Part shown: positions 1-6,976 of the stretch, piece after piece | Layout: each line of letters begins with the position of its first letter | Position numbering within the stretch: position 1 is the first letter of the stretch | DNA from: a bacterium | Lineage (GTDB): Bacteria > Margulisbacteria > Marinamargulisbacteria > SXXA01 | Direction of reading: 5' to 3' | NCBI GenBank assembly: GCA_010028705.1 | Contig: RHAI01000015.1 | Span: 1 to 32,220 of the forward strand | Length of the DNA stretch: 32,220 bases | Program-made: the position numbers and the translations under genes | The notes under the pieces: generated by a model | Told to the model about the DNA's origin: nothing | The model's input: only the letters and a program-made list of their open reading frames with translations | Database searches by the model: none

Positions 1-1289
1 AGGGCCTCATGCGTCGGATGTTGCAGATCTAACGCGGGTCGGACATGAACACATCCAACGTCGGCATGCCCATACATCGCGTAATGGAGTCCATATGAGT
101 CCAGTAATTGACGGTAATCACGAATAAATGCGGACATTTTAGAGGGTGGAACCACACAGTCTTCGATAAATGGGACCGGTTTTGTCGGCCCCGGCAAATT
201 TCCAAGTAACCCCACCGATTTTTTACGAAGTTGCCACCACACAGCGGCTTCATCTCGTTGACCTACTACTCGAAACTGGAGAATATCCTGCGATAATAAA
301 TAATCACGGACGGCATCAACGTTCTGAGATTCAATCAGATTCATTGCACCCAAATCGGGCGAAATAAAGTTGACGATTCCCGAAAACATCGGGTCCAACT
401 TTGCCAAATTTATCACCGTAGCATCGACTGTTTCGACCGCGATAGGATGAGTTCTAAGTAACGGTTGAGCGCCATCAATTGCATCCGTTATCGTTGCGTA
501 CTGAGCCACAATGAGCGTGCTCGATGGAATAGGGACCAAATTCAATTTGGCGGCCACTATTATTACCAAGGTCCCTTCGGAACCCGCAACGATAGGCACT
601 GGATTCAGGATTTCCTGAGTCGCGTGATCGAGGTTATAACCCGTTAAAAACCGAGGAATCCGTGGGAATCGAGCCTGAATTTCATCGCGACATTCGGAGC
701 GAATCGATTCTAATATCGAATCCATCATCGATGGGCTACCCGGAGTAAATTCTACTAAGGTTCCATCGACCGTTACCGCCGAAATTGACACTATATGTTG
801 GCTGGTTTTGCCAAAGTAAAGTGAGCCTTCCCCGCTTGCATCGGTACTTATCATTCCACCGATTGTTGCTCGATTTCCAGGCGAAACCGATGGGCCAAAT
901 CTTAATCCAAACGGTGCCAATCGATGATTTAGGACATCAAGGACAACTCCGGGCTGGACGATGACGTATCCGTCGTCAGAATTAATTTCAAGAATTTGAT
1001 TTAGATACCGCGAGGTATCCACAACAAGTCCGACATTGAGCGATTGGGCATTGGTTCCAGTTCCTCCCCCGCGGGGTGTTATCTTAATCGATCGCCATTC
1101 TGGCCGGGCCAACAATTGTCCCAAGCACTGAATATCTTGCACCGATTTTGGGCATATCACTGCGTCTGGAATCCATTGATAGATACTATTATCGGTTGAA
1201 TACACAATTCGAGTCGCCCAATCATCCCGAATGTCACCGGCAAATCCTTGGGCGCCCAAGGCTGTCAAAAACGCCGAATAATCAGTCAT
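1..1289 (-). CDS. ydiJ: YdiJ-type FAD-binding oxidoreductase, C-terminus cut by window edge
   Basis: This is a flavin-dependent 2-hydroxyacid dehydrogenase of the GlcD/Dld superfamily, closest by eye to E. coli YdiJ, which is described as a D-2-hydroxyglutarate-type dehydrogenase. I translated about 429 codons by hand. The FAD-binding PCMH domain is clear: RGGGTGTN at residues 73-80, SPGNRATIGGMISTDASGEG near 136-155, and GKTSQH at 160-165. Further on are FLTGYNLDH, VAGSEGTL, LRKKSVGLLGN and GHADVGCVHVRPALD, all in the YdiJ order. YdiJ is about 1000 residues long, with a C-terminal Fe-S cluster domain that would lie left of position 1, so presence of that domain is untested. The ATG at 1289 shares its A with the stop codon of the upstream AtpZ-like gene (TAATG), so the two are probably co-transcribed and coupled. 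The substrate is inferred from the family only. Confidence 0.85.
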   Translation of the reverse strand, partial: MTDYSAFLTALGAQGFAGDIRDDWATRIVYSTDNSIYQWIPDAVICPKSVQDIQCLGQLLARPEWRSIKITPRGGGTGTNAQSLNVGLVVDTSRYLNQILEINSDDGYVIVQPGVVLDVLNHRLAPFGLRFGPSVSPGNRATIGGMISTDASGEGSLYFGKTSQHIVSISAVTVDGTLVEFTPGSPSMMDSILESIRSECRDEIQARFPRIPRFLTGYNLDHATQEILNPVPIVAGSEGTLVIIVAAKLNLVPIPSSTLIVAQYATITDAIDGAQPLLRTHPIAVETVDATVINLAKLDPMFSGIVNFISPDLGAMNLIESQNVDAVRDYLLSQDILQFRVVGQRDEAAVWWQLRKKSVGLLGNLPGPTKPVPFIEDCVVPPSKMSAFIRDYRQLLDSYGLHYAMYGHADVGCVHVRPALDLQHPTHEA

Positions 1290-1516
1290 TATGATGTCGG
1301 AGAATCCATAATCGCTTCTTTAATCATTATCGCAAATCCACACACAATGCCTATGAATACGCAGACGGGGATAATCCATTTTTTATCTGGATAGTAATGA
1401 TGTATCCCAAATCCGATCACCGTGAACATCATAATAGTTCCCAGCAAGCTTGAAATAATTCGAGTCGCTTGGTTAAGCACCTGTGAAAATGACGGTTCCT
1501 TCGGGGAAACGGACAT
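1289..1516 (-). CDS. AtpZ/AtpI-like small membrane protein
   Basis: A 75-residue protein with two predicted membrane helices, roughly residues 19-40 and 46-64, joined by a short polar loop (HHYYPDKK). The pattern of a Gly-rich first helix, a D/K loop and a second helix with IGIVCGFAIMIKEA resembles the AtpZ/'ATPase gene 1' family. Members of that family usually precede the F0F1-ATPase operon and are implicated in ATPase assembly or divalent-cation transport. No ATPase genes are visible here. Instead the gene is coupled by a one-base overlap to the YdiJ-like gene. I chose the ATG at 1516 because a perfect AGGAGG lies five bases upstream. An in-frame TTG at 1534 would run through that ribosome site and is unlikely. 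The family assignment rests on topology and loop pattern and is moderately sure. Confidence 0.6.
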   Translation of the reverse strand: MSVSPKEPSFSQVLNQATRIISSLLGTIMMFTVIGFGIHHYYPDKKWIIPVCVFIGIVCGFAIMIKEAIMDSPTS

Positions 1517-1537
1517 AAGATCCTCCTCGGCCAAACA

Positions 1538-1566
1538 ATCGTGAGTACGTACAATACTCTCACGAT
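1538..1566. repeat. Inverted repeat upstream of the AtpZ-like gene
   Basis: Perfect 8-base arms ATCGTGAG (1538-1545) and CTCACGAT (1559-1566) are separated by 13 bases that include the palindrome GTACGTAC. The repeat sits 22 bases before the AtpZ-like start codon. In the minus-strand transcript it would form a leader hairpin just upstream of AGGAGG; as DNA it could be a dimeric repressor site. There is no T-run on either side, so it is not a typical terminator. Confidence 0.5.
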
Positions 1567-1652
1567 GCTAATACGACTTGCACAAATAGACCATAGCCCG
1601 CCCCCCACGTTAACCGAAATGACAGGAAGGCCCCTCACCACCTAAACCGAGA

Positions 1653-1674
1653 GGCACTCCGTGTAAACGGTGCC
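1653..1674. repeat. Small hairpin in the def leader/divergent intergenic region
   Basis: GGCAC (1653-1657) and CGT (1660-1662) pair with ACG (1667-1669) and GTGCC (1670-1674), leaving a two-base bulge and a GTAA loop. It lies about 100 bases before def in the 254-base region between the divergent AtpZ-like and def genes. No T-run follows. The rest of that region shows no convincing -35/-10 pair. A weak TTCACA (about 1700) and TATTAC (about 1724) are spaced too widely to call a promoter. Confidence 0.35.
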
Positions 1675-1770
1675 CCATTGGACGTCATCCAAAACATTTT
1701 TCACATGAGCTACATATGGTAACGTATTACTACCGAAATTGTCGGAAAATTCTGAAATCAGGAAACGATT

Positions 1771-2235
1771 ATGGCTATCATTCCTATTGTTATCCATCCG
1801 GACCCCATACTTCGGTTACCGACGGATCGTGTCACCGAATTTGATCCCACATTGCATCAATTAATTGCCGATATGATCGACACAATGCATTCAGACCGAG
1901 GGGTTGGACTCGCGGCGCCCCAAATCGGCATATTAAAAAAAGTAATCGTTGTGTCTTATAAAAAACGAGAATTTGCAATTATTAATCCGGAAATAGTGGC
2001 AACATATGGATCTCAATGGGGAGAAGAAGGGTGTTTAAGCATCCCCAATACTCGCCTTAATGTCCAGCGTGCTTCCCGAATAGAAGTCATTGGACAAACT
2101 CCGAATGGCAAATCAATTCGACTCAAAGAAAAAGGCTTTGTGGCTCGAATTCTCCAGCATGAAATCGATCATCTTAATGGCATACTAATTATAGACAAGG
2201 GCCTACAATTACCGGACGAAAAGGACTATCAATGA
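1771..2235 (+). CDS. def: Peptide deformylase
   Basis: Removes the N-formyl group from nascent proteins in the cytoplasm, using a divalent metal. All three family motifs are present: GVGLAAPQ at residues 44-51, EGCLS at 86-90 with metal ligand Cys88, and QHEIDH at 129-134 with ligands His130 and His134 and catalytic Glu131. At 154 residues it is slightly short but complete, ending soon after the QHEIDH helix. AGGA at 1760-1763, seven bases before the ATG, supports this start. It is the first gene of the 1771-6911 operon, and its stop overlaps the lysA start as ATGA. The usual partner fmt is not adjacent. Confidence 0.96.
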   Translation: MAIIPIVIHPDPILRLPTDRVTEFDPTLHQLIADMIDTMHSDRGVGLAAPQIGILKKVIVVSYKKREFAIINPEIVATYGSQWGEEGCLSIPNTRLNVQRASRIEVIGQTPNGKSIRLKEKGFVARILQHEIDHLNGILIIDKGLQLPDEKDYQ

Positions 2236-3551
2236 CAATGACATTTGTAAATAAACCCATAACAATCGAACCGACATCTTTAACAACCAATCCCGATGGA
2301 CATTATGCCATCGGCGGGGTCAGTGTAACTGAACTCGTTCATCAGTATGGATCCCCCCTGTATGTCATGGACGACGCTACGTTGCGATCCAACTGCCAAT
2401 CCTACACAAATCCCCTTCAAACAGTGTATCCCAACCATTTAGTGGTGTATGCGGGAAAAGCCTGCTTAACCGTGGGTTTATTAAATCTACTCAGTGAAGA
2501 AGGGTTAGGGGTGGATGTGGTCTCGGCGGGAGAGCTATATACCGCCCTTAAAAGCAATATTCCCCAGCCCAACATTTTATTTCATGGCAACAATAAAAGT
2601 CGTGAGGAATTGGAAATGGCTCTCAAACATTCCATTCGGATTATTGTAGACAATGAACAGGAATTAGACTCACTTATCGAACTGACTCAGGCGTACCAAT
2701 TGCGTGCACGAATTATGTTGCGAACCAAACCAGAAATTGAGGCCCATACCCACGATTACATTAAAACAGGGCAGATCGACTCCAAATTTGGGATTGAAAA
2801 ATCAGATCTCTTACGTTGTGTTCGAAAAGTCAAAGACAATCCACTCATTCACATTTTAGGATTGCACAGCCATATCGGGTCTCAAATTTTTGATATTGAG
2901 CCCTACATCGATCTAGCCACAATTATGGCCGAACATACGGTTCGCCTGTCCGAGGAATTAGGTCGCCCGATTGAAGAAATTAATCTGGGCGGTGGCATCG
3001 GTATTAAATATACTCATTCAGATGATCCCCCATTGGTGTCGGACGTCATTGTCGCGATGGCCAAACAGTTGGTCCATGAATTTACAAGCCGAGGGATGAA
3101 ACTACCCAAATTAATAGTAGAACCCGGACGCTCTATCGTCGGAAATGCCGGCGTCACGTTATACACCGTGGGTGGAATCAAGGAGATTCCCGGCGTTAAA
3201 ACATATTTATTTATTGACGGCGGTATGTCAGATAACATACGGCCAATGTTATACCAAAGTCAGTACACATTCGATATCGCCACAAAGGCCAAACAACCGG
3301 CAATTCAGACATACGCAATCGCTGGTAAATTTTGTGAAAGTGGGGACGTACTCACCCATAATGTCAGCCTTCCGCATGCAGAGGTGGGTGATATTATGAT
3401 TGTATTCGACACCGGAGCCTACAATTATTCGATGTCGTCGAATTACAACCGAGCACCCCGTCCTGCCATGGTGACCGTAAGCAACGGAAAATCACACGTC
3501 TGGGTCAAACGCGAGACACTGGATGATTTAATTCGGAACGACTGCTACTAG
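2232..3551 (+). CDS. lysA: Diaminopimelate decarboxylase
   Basis: PLP enzyme (fold type III) that decarboxylates meso-diaminopimelate to L-lysine, the last step of the DAP pathway. Visible signatures are the PLP lysine K76 in VVYAGKA, HSHIGSQ at 212-218, NLGGGIGIKY at about 251-260 (phosphate-binding glycines), EPGRS at 297-301, CESGD at 368-372 (active-site Cys), and the C-terminal GAYNYSMSSNYN. At 439 residues it has normal length. The start overlaps def by ATGA; an in-frame ATG two codons later is an equally possible start. The stop is followed immediately by the cdaA ATG with no intervening base. Other lysine genes are not in the window. Confidence 0.96.
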   Translation: MTMTFVNKPITIEPTSLTTNPDGHYAIGGVSVTELVHQYGSPLYVMDDATLRSNCQSYTNPLQTVYPNHLVVYAGKACLTVGLLNLLSEEGLGVDVVSAGELYTALKSNIPQPNILFHGNNKSREELEMALKHSIRIIVDNEQELDSLIELTQAYQLRARIMLRTKPEIEAHTHDYIKTGQIDSKFGIEKSDLLRCVRKVKDNPLIHILGLHSHIGSQIFDIEPYIDLATIMAEHTVRLSEELGRPIEEINLGGGIGIKYTHSDDPPLVSDVIVAMAKQLVHEFTSRGMKLPKLIVEPGRSIVGNAGVTLYTVGGIKEIPGVKTYLFIDGGMSDNIRPMLYQSQYTFDIATKAKQPAIQTYAIAGKFCESGDVLTHNVSLPHAEVGDIMIVFDTGAYNYSMSSNYNRAPRPAMVTVSNGKSHVWVKRETLDDLIRNDCY

Positions 3552-4388
3552 ATGGTGTTTTTACAGTCTATTCTACCAAGTGTTAGCACCTATTCCTGGA
3601 TCGCCGTCGCGTTTGACTTTTGCATCGTTTACGCGATTATCTACCGGCTCCTGATTTGGATCAACGACACTCACATTGAAAGTTTAGTTCGTGGGTTATT
3701 AGTCATTTTAGTCGTGTATGTGAGTAGTCAAATACTAGGTTTAGCGACATTAAATTGGTTACTCGAAAAATTTGCGACGATTTTAGTGGTGTTAGTGATC
3801 GTATTGTTTCAGCCTGAAATACGCCGATTTTTAGAGAGAATCGGGTCGGGCAAACTCTTCTCACCGTTTGTAGTTGAAGGTAGTGCCCACGGAATCTCCG
3901 TCATCCACCATATTTTACGAGCTGTCCAAATTTTATCAAAAGAAAAAGTGGGCGCCATAATCGTCATCGAAGCTGGGACAAACTTGAGTGATTATATCCG
4001 ATCTGGAATTGCCATTAACGCAACCATTACTGCCGAGCTATTAGCCTCACTATTTTGGTCAAAATCCCCAACTCATGATGGGGCCGTCATTATACGAGAA
4101 ACCGAATTGGCTGCCGCTGGATGTCTATTGCCTCTCAGTGAGTCGACCATTCAAGACCGACGCCTTGGGACCCGCCACCGAGCCGCTATAGGAATGTCCG
4201 AAGTGTCGGATGCCGTCGTTATAATAGTGTCAGAAGAAACGGGCACAATTTCGATCGCTGAGAATGGGAACTTAACCCGCTATTTAACCAAAGAAGCACT
4301 CGAAGCCCGATTATTTAGTTTGTATCGTGAAGACACTTCCGACGCATCGTCATTTTGGAATATCGCCAGCTGGATCGGAAAAAAGTAG
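3552..4388 (+). CDS. cdaA: Diadenylate cyclase CdaA (c-di-AMP synthase)
   Basis: Membrane-anchored enzyme that condenses two ATP to c-di-AMP, a messenger controlling potassium and osmolyte balance and cell-wall homeostasis. The N-terminal ~85 residues form three hydrophobic segments (about 17-37, 43-62, 68-86). The DAC domain follows with its two catalytic motifs, DGA at 176-178 (SPTHDGAVII) and RHR at 208-210 (LGTRHRAAIG). Length (278) and topology match CdaA/DacA. In many bacteria cdaA is followed by cdaR (YbbR domains) and glmM; neither is present here, and panB begins three bases after the stop. The start directly abuts the lysA stop, so expression depends on the operon. Confidence 0.95.
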   Translation: MVFLQSILPSVSTYSWIAVAFDFCIVYAIIYRLLIWINDTHIESLVRGLLVILVVYVSSQILGLATLNWLLEKFATILVVLVIVLFQPEIRRFLERIGSGKLFSPFVVEGSAHGISVIHHILRAVQILSKEKVGAIIVIEAGTNLSDYIRSGIAINATITAELLASLFWSKSPTHDGAVIIRETELAAAGCLLPLSESTIQDRRLGTRHRAAIGMSEVSDAVVIIVSEETGTISIAENGNLTRYLTKEALEARLFSLYREDTSDASSFWNIASWIGKK

Positions 4389-4391
4389 GTC

Positions 4392-5189
4392 ATGAAATAT
4401 TCACGTCTACTTCCAGCGGATATCATTCGAAAAAAATCGGATCGGATTCCAATTACGATGGTCGCGGCCTATGACGCGTGGTCGGCAAAATTAGTTGACG
4501 AGGTCGGTATCGATATTATTCTAGTCGGTGACTCTGCCGGGAATATCGTCGCAGGCTACCCCACAACATTACCGATGACCGTTGATCACATGATGTATCA
4601 TTGCCAGGCGGTCAATTCGGCATCGAATCACGCCATGGTTGTGGCAGATATGCCGTTTATGAGCTATTGCAATGACGACGTCGCGAAAATAAATGCGGGT
4701 CGCTTTTTAAAAGAATCGGGTGCTACCGCCGTTAAAATGGAAATATTACCCGCACAAATCGAGACATTAAAAGCCGTAACGGCCATTGGAATTCCCGTAA
4801 TGGCTCATATTGGATTCACGCCACAAACATTATTTCAGCTTGGAGGATACAAAGTCCAAGGAAAAGGCGAGACCGCTAAACAGGCAATGGTCGATCTCGC
4901 CGTGTCTATCGAGGCCGCCGGTGCATTCAGCATTGTGTTGGAGATGGTCCCCGCGGATGTAGCCACCGCGATACAATCGACACTCACCATTCCCACCATT
5001 GGAATCGGAGCCGGTGTACACTGTGATGGACAAGTACTCGTATTTCACGACCTTGTGGGAATTTCTGAAAAACCGCCCAAATTTGTACGGCAATTTGGCC
5101 ATATACGTGAGGCAATTATTACGGCACTGTCCCAGTATAAACACAGTGTATTAACTCAAGAGTTTCCAGGCGAGGAGCACTCATTTTGA
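4392..5189 (+). CDS. panB: 3-methyl-2-oxobutanoate hydroxymethyltransferase
   Basis: First committed step of pantothenate (hence CoA) synthesis: it transfers a hydroxymethyl group from methylene-THF to alpha-ketoisovalerate, in the cytoplasm. The TIM-barrel signatures are all present: ILVGDSAGN with Mg ligand D47, VVADMPFMSY with D86, AVKMEI, MAHIGFTPQ, EMVPADVA with catalytic E184, and PTIGIGAG followed by CDGQVLVFHDLVG. At 265 residues it has normal length. panC and panD are not adjacent. The stop overlaps the cysS TTG start (TTGA). Confidence 0.96.
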   Translation: MKYSRLLPADIIRKKSDRIPITMVAAYDAWSAKLVDEVGIDIILVGDSAGNIVAGYPTTLPMTVDHMMYHCQAVNSASNHAMVVADMPFMSYCNDDVAKINAGRFLKESGATAVKMEILPAQIETLKAVTAIGIPVMAHIGFTPQTLFQLGGYKVQGKGETAKQAMVDLAVSIEAAGAFSIVLEMVPADVATAIQSTLTIPTIGIGAGVHCDGQVLVFHDLVGISEKPPKFVRQFGHIREAIITALSQYKHSVLTQEFPGEEHSF

Positions 5190-6544
5190 AACCAATTTAT
5201 ATCTACAACACATTAAGTCGAACTCAAGAGCTCTTTACTCCCATCGTTCCCGGCCACATCGGCTTTTACACATGTGGCGTCACGGTTTACGACTATTCCC
5301 ACATTGGTCATGCCCGAGTGTACGTTACCACGGACGTGATGCGACGCGTGCTTAAAGCCGCTGGCTACACAGTCACCTACGTTCAGAATTTCACTGATAT
5401 CGATGACAAAATCATCCATCGATCGGCTGCAGCCGGCATAGACTACCATCAGTTTACTGAGAAATATATTACGGCGTACAAGGAAGATATGGCCGCGCTT
5501 GGAATCATACCCGCCGACGTCTACCCCCGAGCCACCGACTATTTATCGTCGATGATCGGCATGATTGAGGCCATGATCTCATCAGGTAACGCGTATGTTT
5601 CCGATAGTGGCGACGTTTGGTTTTCGGTGGCCACAACCCCTGGCTACGGGAAATTATCTCGTAAAAAAATCGATGAACTAATCGCCGGCGCACGAGTCGA
5701 CGCTGTAGTGGGTAAACGGTGTCCGAGTGACTTCGTGCTGTGGAAATCTGCCAAACCAGGCGAGCCCAATTGGCCCAGCCCCTGGGGAAATGGTCGACCC
5801 GGATGGCACATTGAATGTTCAGCGATGGCCCGTGACCTATTGGGTGACACAATTGATATACACGCTGGGGGAGAGGATCTCATATTTCCCCATCACGAAA
5901 ATGAAATATGTCAATCCGAGACAGTCACTCAAAAACCGTTTGTAAACTATTGGATTCACAACGGATTTGTAACGATAAAAGACGAGAAGATGTCAAAATC
6001 GTTGGGCAATTTTTTTACCATTCGTGACGTATTATCGACGGTGCCAGCCGCAGCGTTACGGTTTTTCTTGTTAAGATCCCATTATCGGTCCCCATTACAA
6101 TATTCAATTGAGGGAATTCACGAAGCAAATACCGCCCTGGAAAAACTCCTCAATACAATCACCACCCATCACCACTCACCCTCCCCATCGGATGATGTCG
6201 GTCGGTTAATCGCAGACTGTACGGACGCTTATTGGACCAGTATCACTTCGGATTTTAACTTTGCAGAGGGAATCGGTGTGTGTTTTGATTTGAGTCGAAT
6301 TATTAATACGTATTCGGTGTCCTCAGCGCCACTGGCTGAGATGCTATCGATTCTCGGGTTTGATGTACCAGACGCACAGGAATCGCTACCCACCGACATC
6401 CTGGATCTCCTGGATGCACGATGGCAAGCCAAACTATCGCGAAATTTTTCGGAGGCCGATCGATTGCGGAACCTGTTAATCGAAAAGAATATAATTATCG
6501 AAGATACTAAAGATGGCTATAGATGGAAGCGAAAAGGAACTTAA
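5186..6544 (+). CDS. cysS: Cysteinyl-tRNA synthetase (TTG start)
   Basis: Class Ia aminoacyl-tRNA synthetase charging tRNA-Cys. HIGH is at residues 39-42 (DYSHIGHARVY), KMSKS at 268-272, and the zinc site that selects cysteine is intact (C30, C211, H236/H237 region, E240 in FPHHENE). The C-terminal anticodon-binding region is present and the length, 452, is slightly short of the usual 460-480. The start is TTG at 5186, embedded in TTGA with the panB stop. It is supported by GAGGAG at 5172-5177 eight bases upstream and by alignment of the first residues (KPIYIYNTLSR) with the family N-terminus. Confidence 0.95.
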   Translation: MKPIYIYNTLSRTQELFTPIVPGHIGFYTCGVTVYDYSHIGHARVYVTTDVMRRVLKAAGYTVTYVQNFTDIDDKIIHRSAAAGIDYHQFTEKYITAYKEDMAALGIIPADVYPRATDYLSSMIGMIEAMISSGNAYVSDSGDVWFSVATTPGYGKLSRKKIDELIAGARVDAVVGKRCPSDFVLWKSAKPGEPNWPSPWGNGRPGWHIECSAMARDLLGDTIDIHAGGEDLIFPHHENEICQSETVTQKPFVNYWIHNGFVTIKDEKMSKSLGNFFTIRDVLSTVPAAALRFFLLRSHYRSPLQYSIEGIHEANTALEKLLNTITTHHHSPSPSDDVGRLIADCTDAYWTSITSDFNFAEGIGVCFDLSRIINTYSVSSAPLAEMLSILGFDVPDAQESLPTDILDLLDARWQAKLSRNFSEADRLRNLLIEKNIIIEDTKDGYRWKRKGT

Positions 6545-6545
6545 A

Positions 6546-6911
6546 ATGACTCAAATTGATATGGATATCCAGGTCGCCCAAACAAACGGAATCACAATAA
6601 TTTCTATTTACGGTGAACTCGATGACTTTCAGGCCCCAAAATTACACCACACATTTTCGAATGAGCCTATTTACTCCCAAACTGGAATTATTATCGACCT
6701 ATCAAACACCTCGTTTGTCGATAGTGTGGGATTAGGTGTCATCGTCGCTCAGGCCAAATTACTCAAAAAAGACGGTATTCGAACAGTCCTTGTGGTGACA
6801 ACGCCTCAGATCATTCGCTTACTCAACCAAACGGGCATCACAACATCCCAGTCCCTATCCATCACTGTTACAGATTCGGTGGCTGGGGCGATTACCCTAT
6901 TATCCGAATAA
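6546..6911 (+). CDS. STAS-domain anti-sigma factor antagonist (SpoIIAA/RsbV-like)
   Basis: A 121-residue single STAS domain. Family members bind an anti-sigma kinase and release the sigma factor when dephosphorylated. The phosphoacceptor loop reads SFVDSVGLGV, and Ser60 aligns with Ser58 of B. subtilis SpoIIAA; the following residue is Val where Ser or Thr is usual. No anti-sigma kinase (RsbW/SpoIIAB) or sigma factor lies beside it, so its partner must be elsewhere, or it could belong to another STAS-type switch. I chose the ATG at 6546, one base after the cysS stop and preceded by AGGA, rather than an in-frame ATG at 6513 that would add 11 residues overlapping cysS. It is the last gene of the operon. 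Confidence 0.88.
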   Translation: MTQIDMDIQVAQTNGITIISIYGELDDFQAPKLHHTFSNEPIYSQTGIIIDLSNTSFVDSVGLGVIVAQAKLLKKDGIRTVLVVTTPQIIRLLNQTGITTSQSLSITVTDSVAGAITLLSE

Positions 6912-6937
6912 GGCCCGCCCGACAGCCGACGGGTCCG

Positions 6938-6976
6938 GAAAAATTAATTCTGAGCCCCGCCTAATGCCGGGCTCAG
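6938..6976 (-). terminator. Rho-independent terminator overlapping the glyS stop codon
   Basis: In the minus-strand RNA, CTGAGCCC (6976-6969) pairs with GGGCTCAG (6957-6950), giving a perfect GC-rich 8-base stem. It is followed by AATTAATTTTTCC, a U-rich tail that contains the TAA stop of glyS. The stem therefore lies within the last codons of glyS (protein end ALGGAQN). On the plus strand the stem is followed by CTTCTC, not by T-residues, so it is a poor terminator for the convergent STAS operon. Confidence 0.75.

Noticed and set aside
1517-1534. TTG start for the AtpZ-like gene
   Set aside because: It would translate its own AGGAGG; the ATG at 1516 is ideally spaced from it.
1429-1641. 70-residue minus-strand reading frame over the AtpZ-like gene
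   Set aside because: Out of frame with the AtpZ-like gene, no family resemblance, no ribosome site.
1567-1770. Lysine-type riboswitch ahead of def-lysA
   Set aside because: The leader is too short and only one small hairpin is visible.
6513-6545. 11-residue N-terminal extension of the STAS protein
   Set aside because: It would overlap cysS; the ATG at 6546 is preceded by AGGA and matches the family start.
6912-6937. GC-rich CCCG...CGGG repeat as terminator for the STAS operon
   Set aside because: Short imperfect stem with no following T-run on the plus strand.
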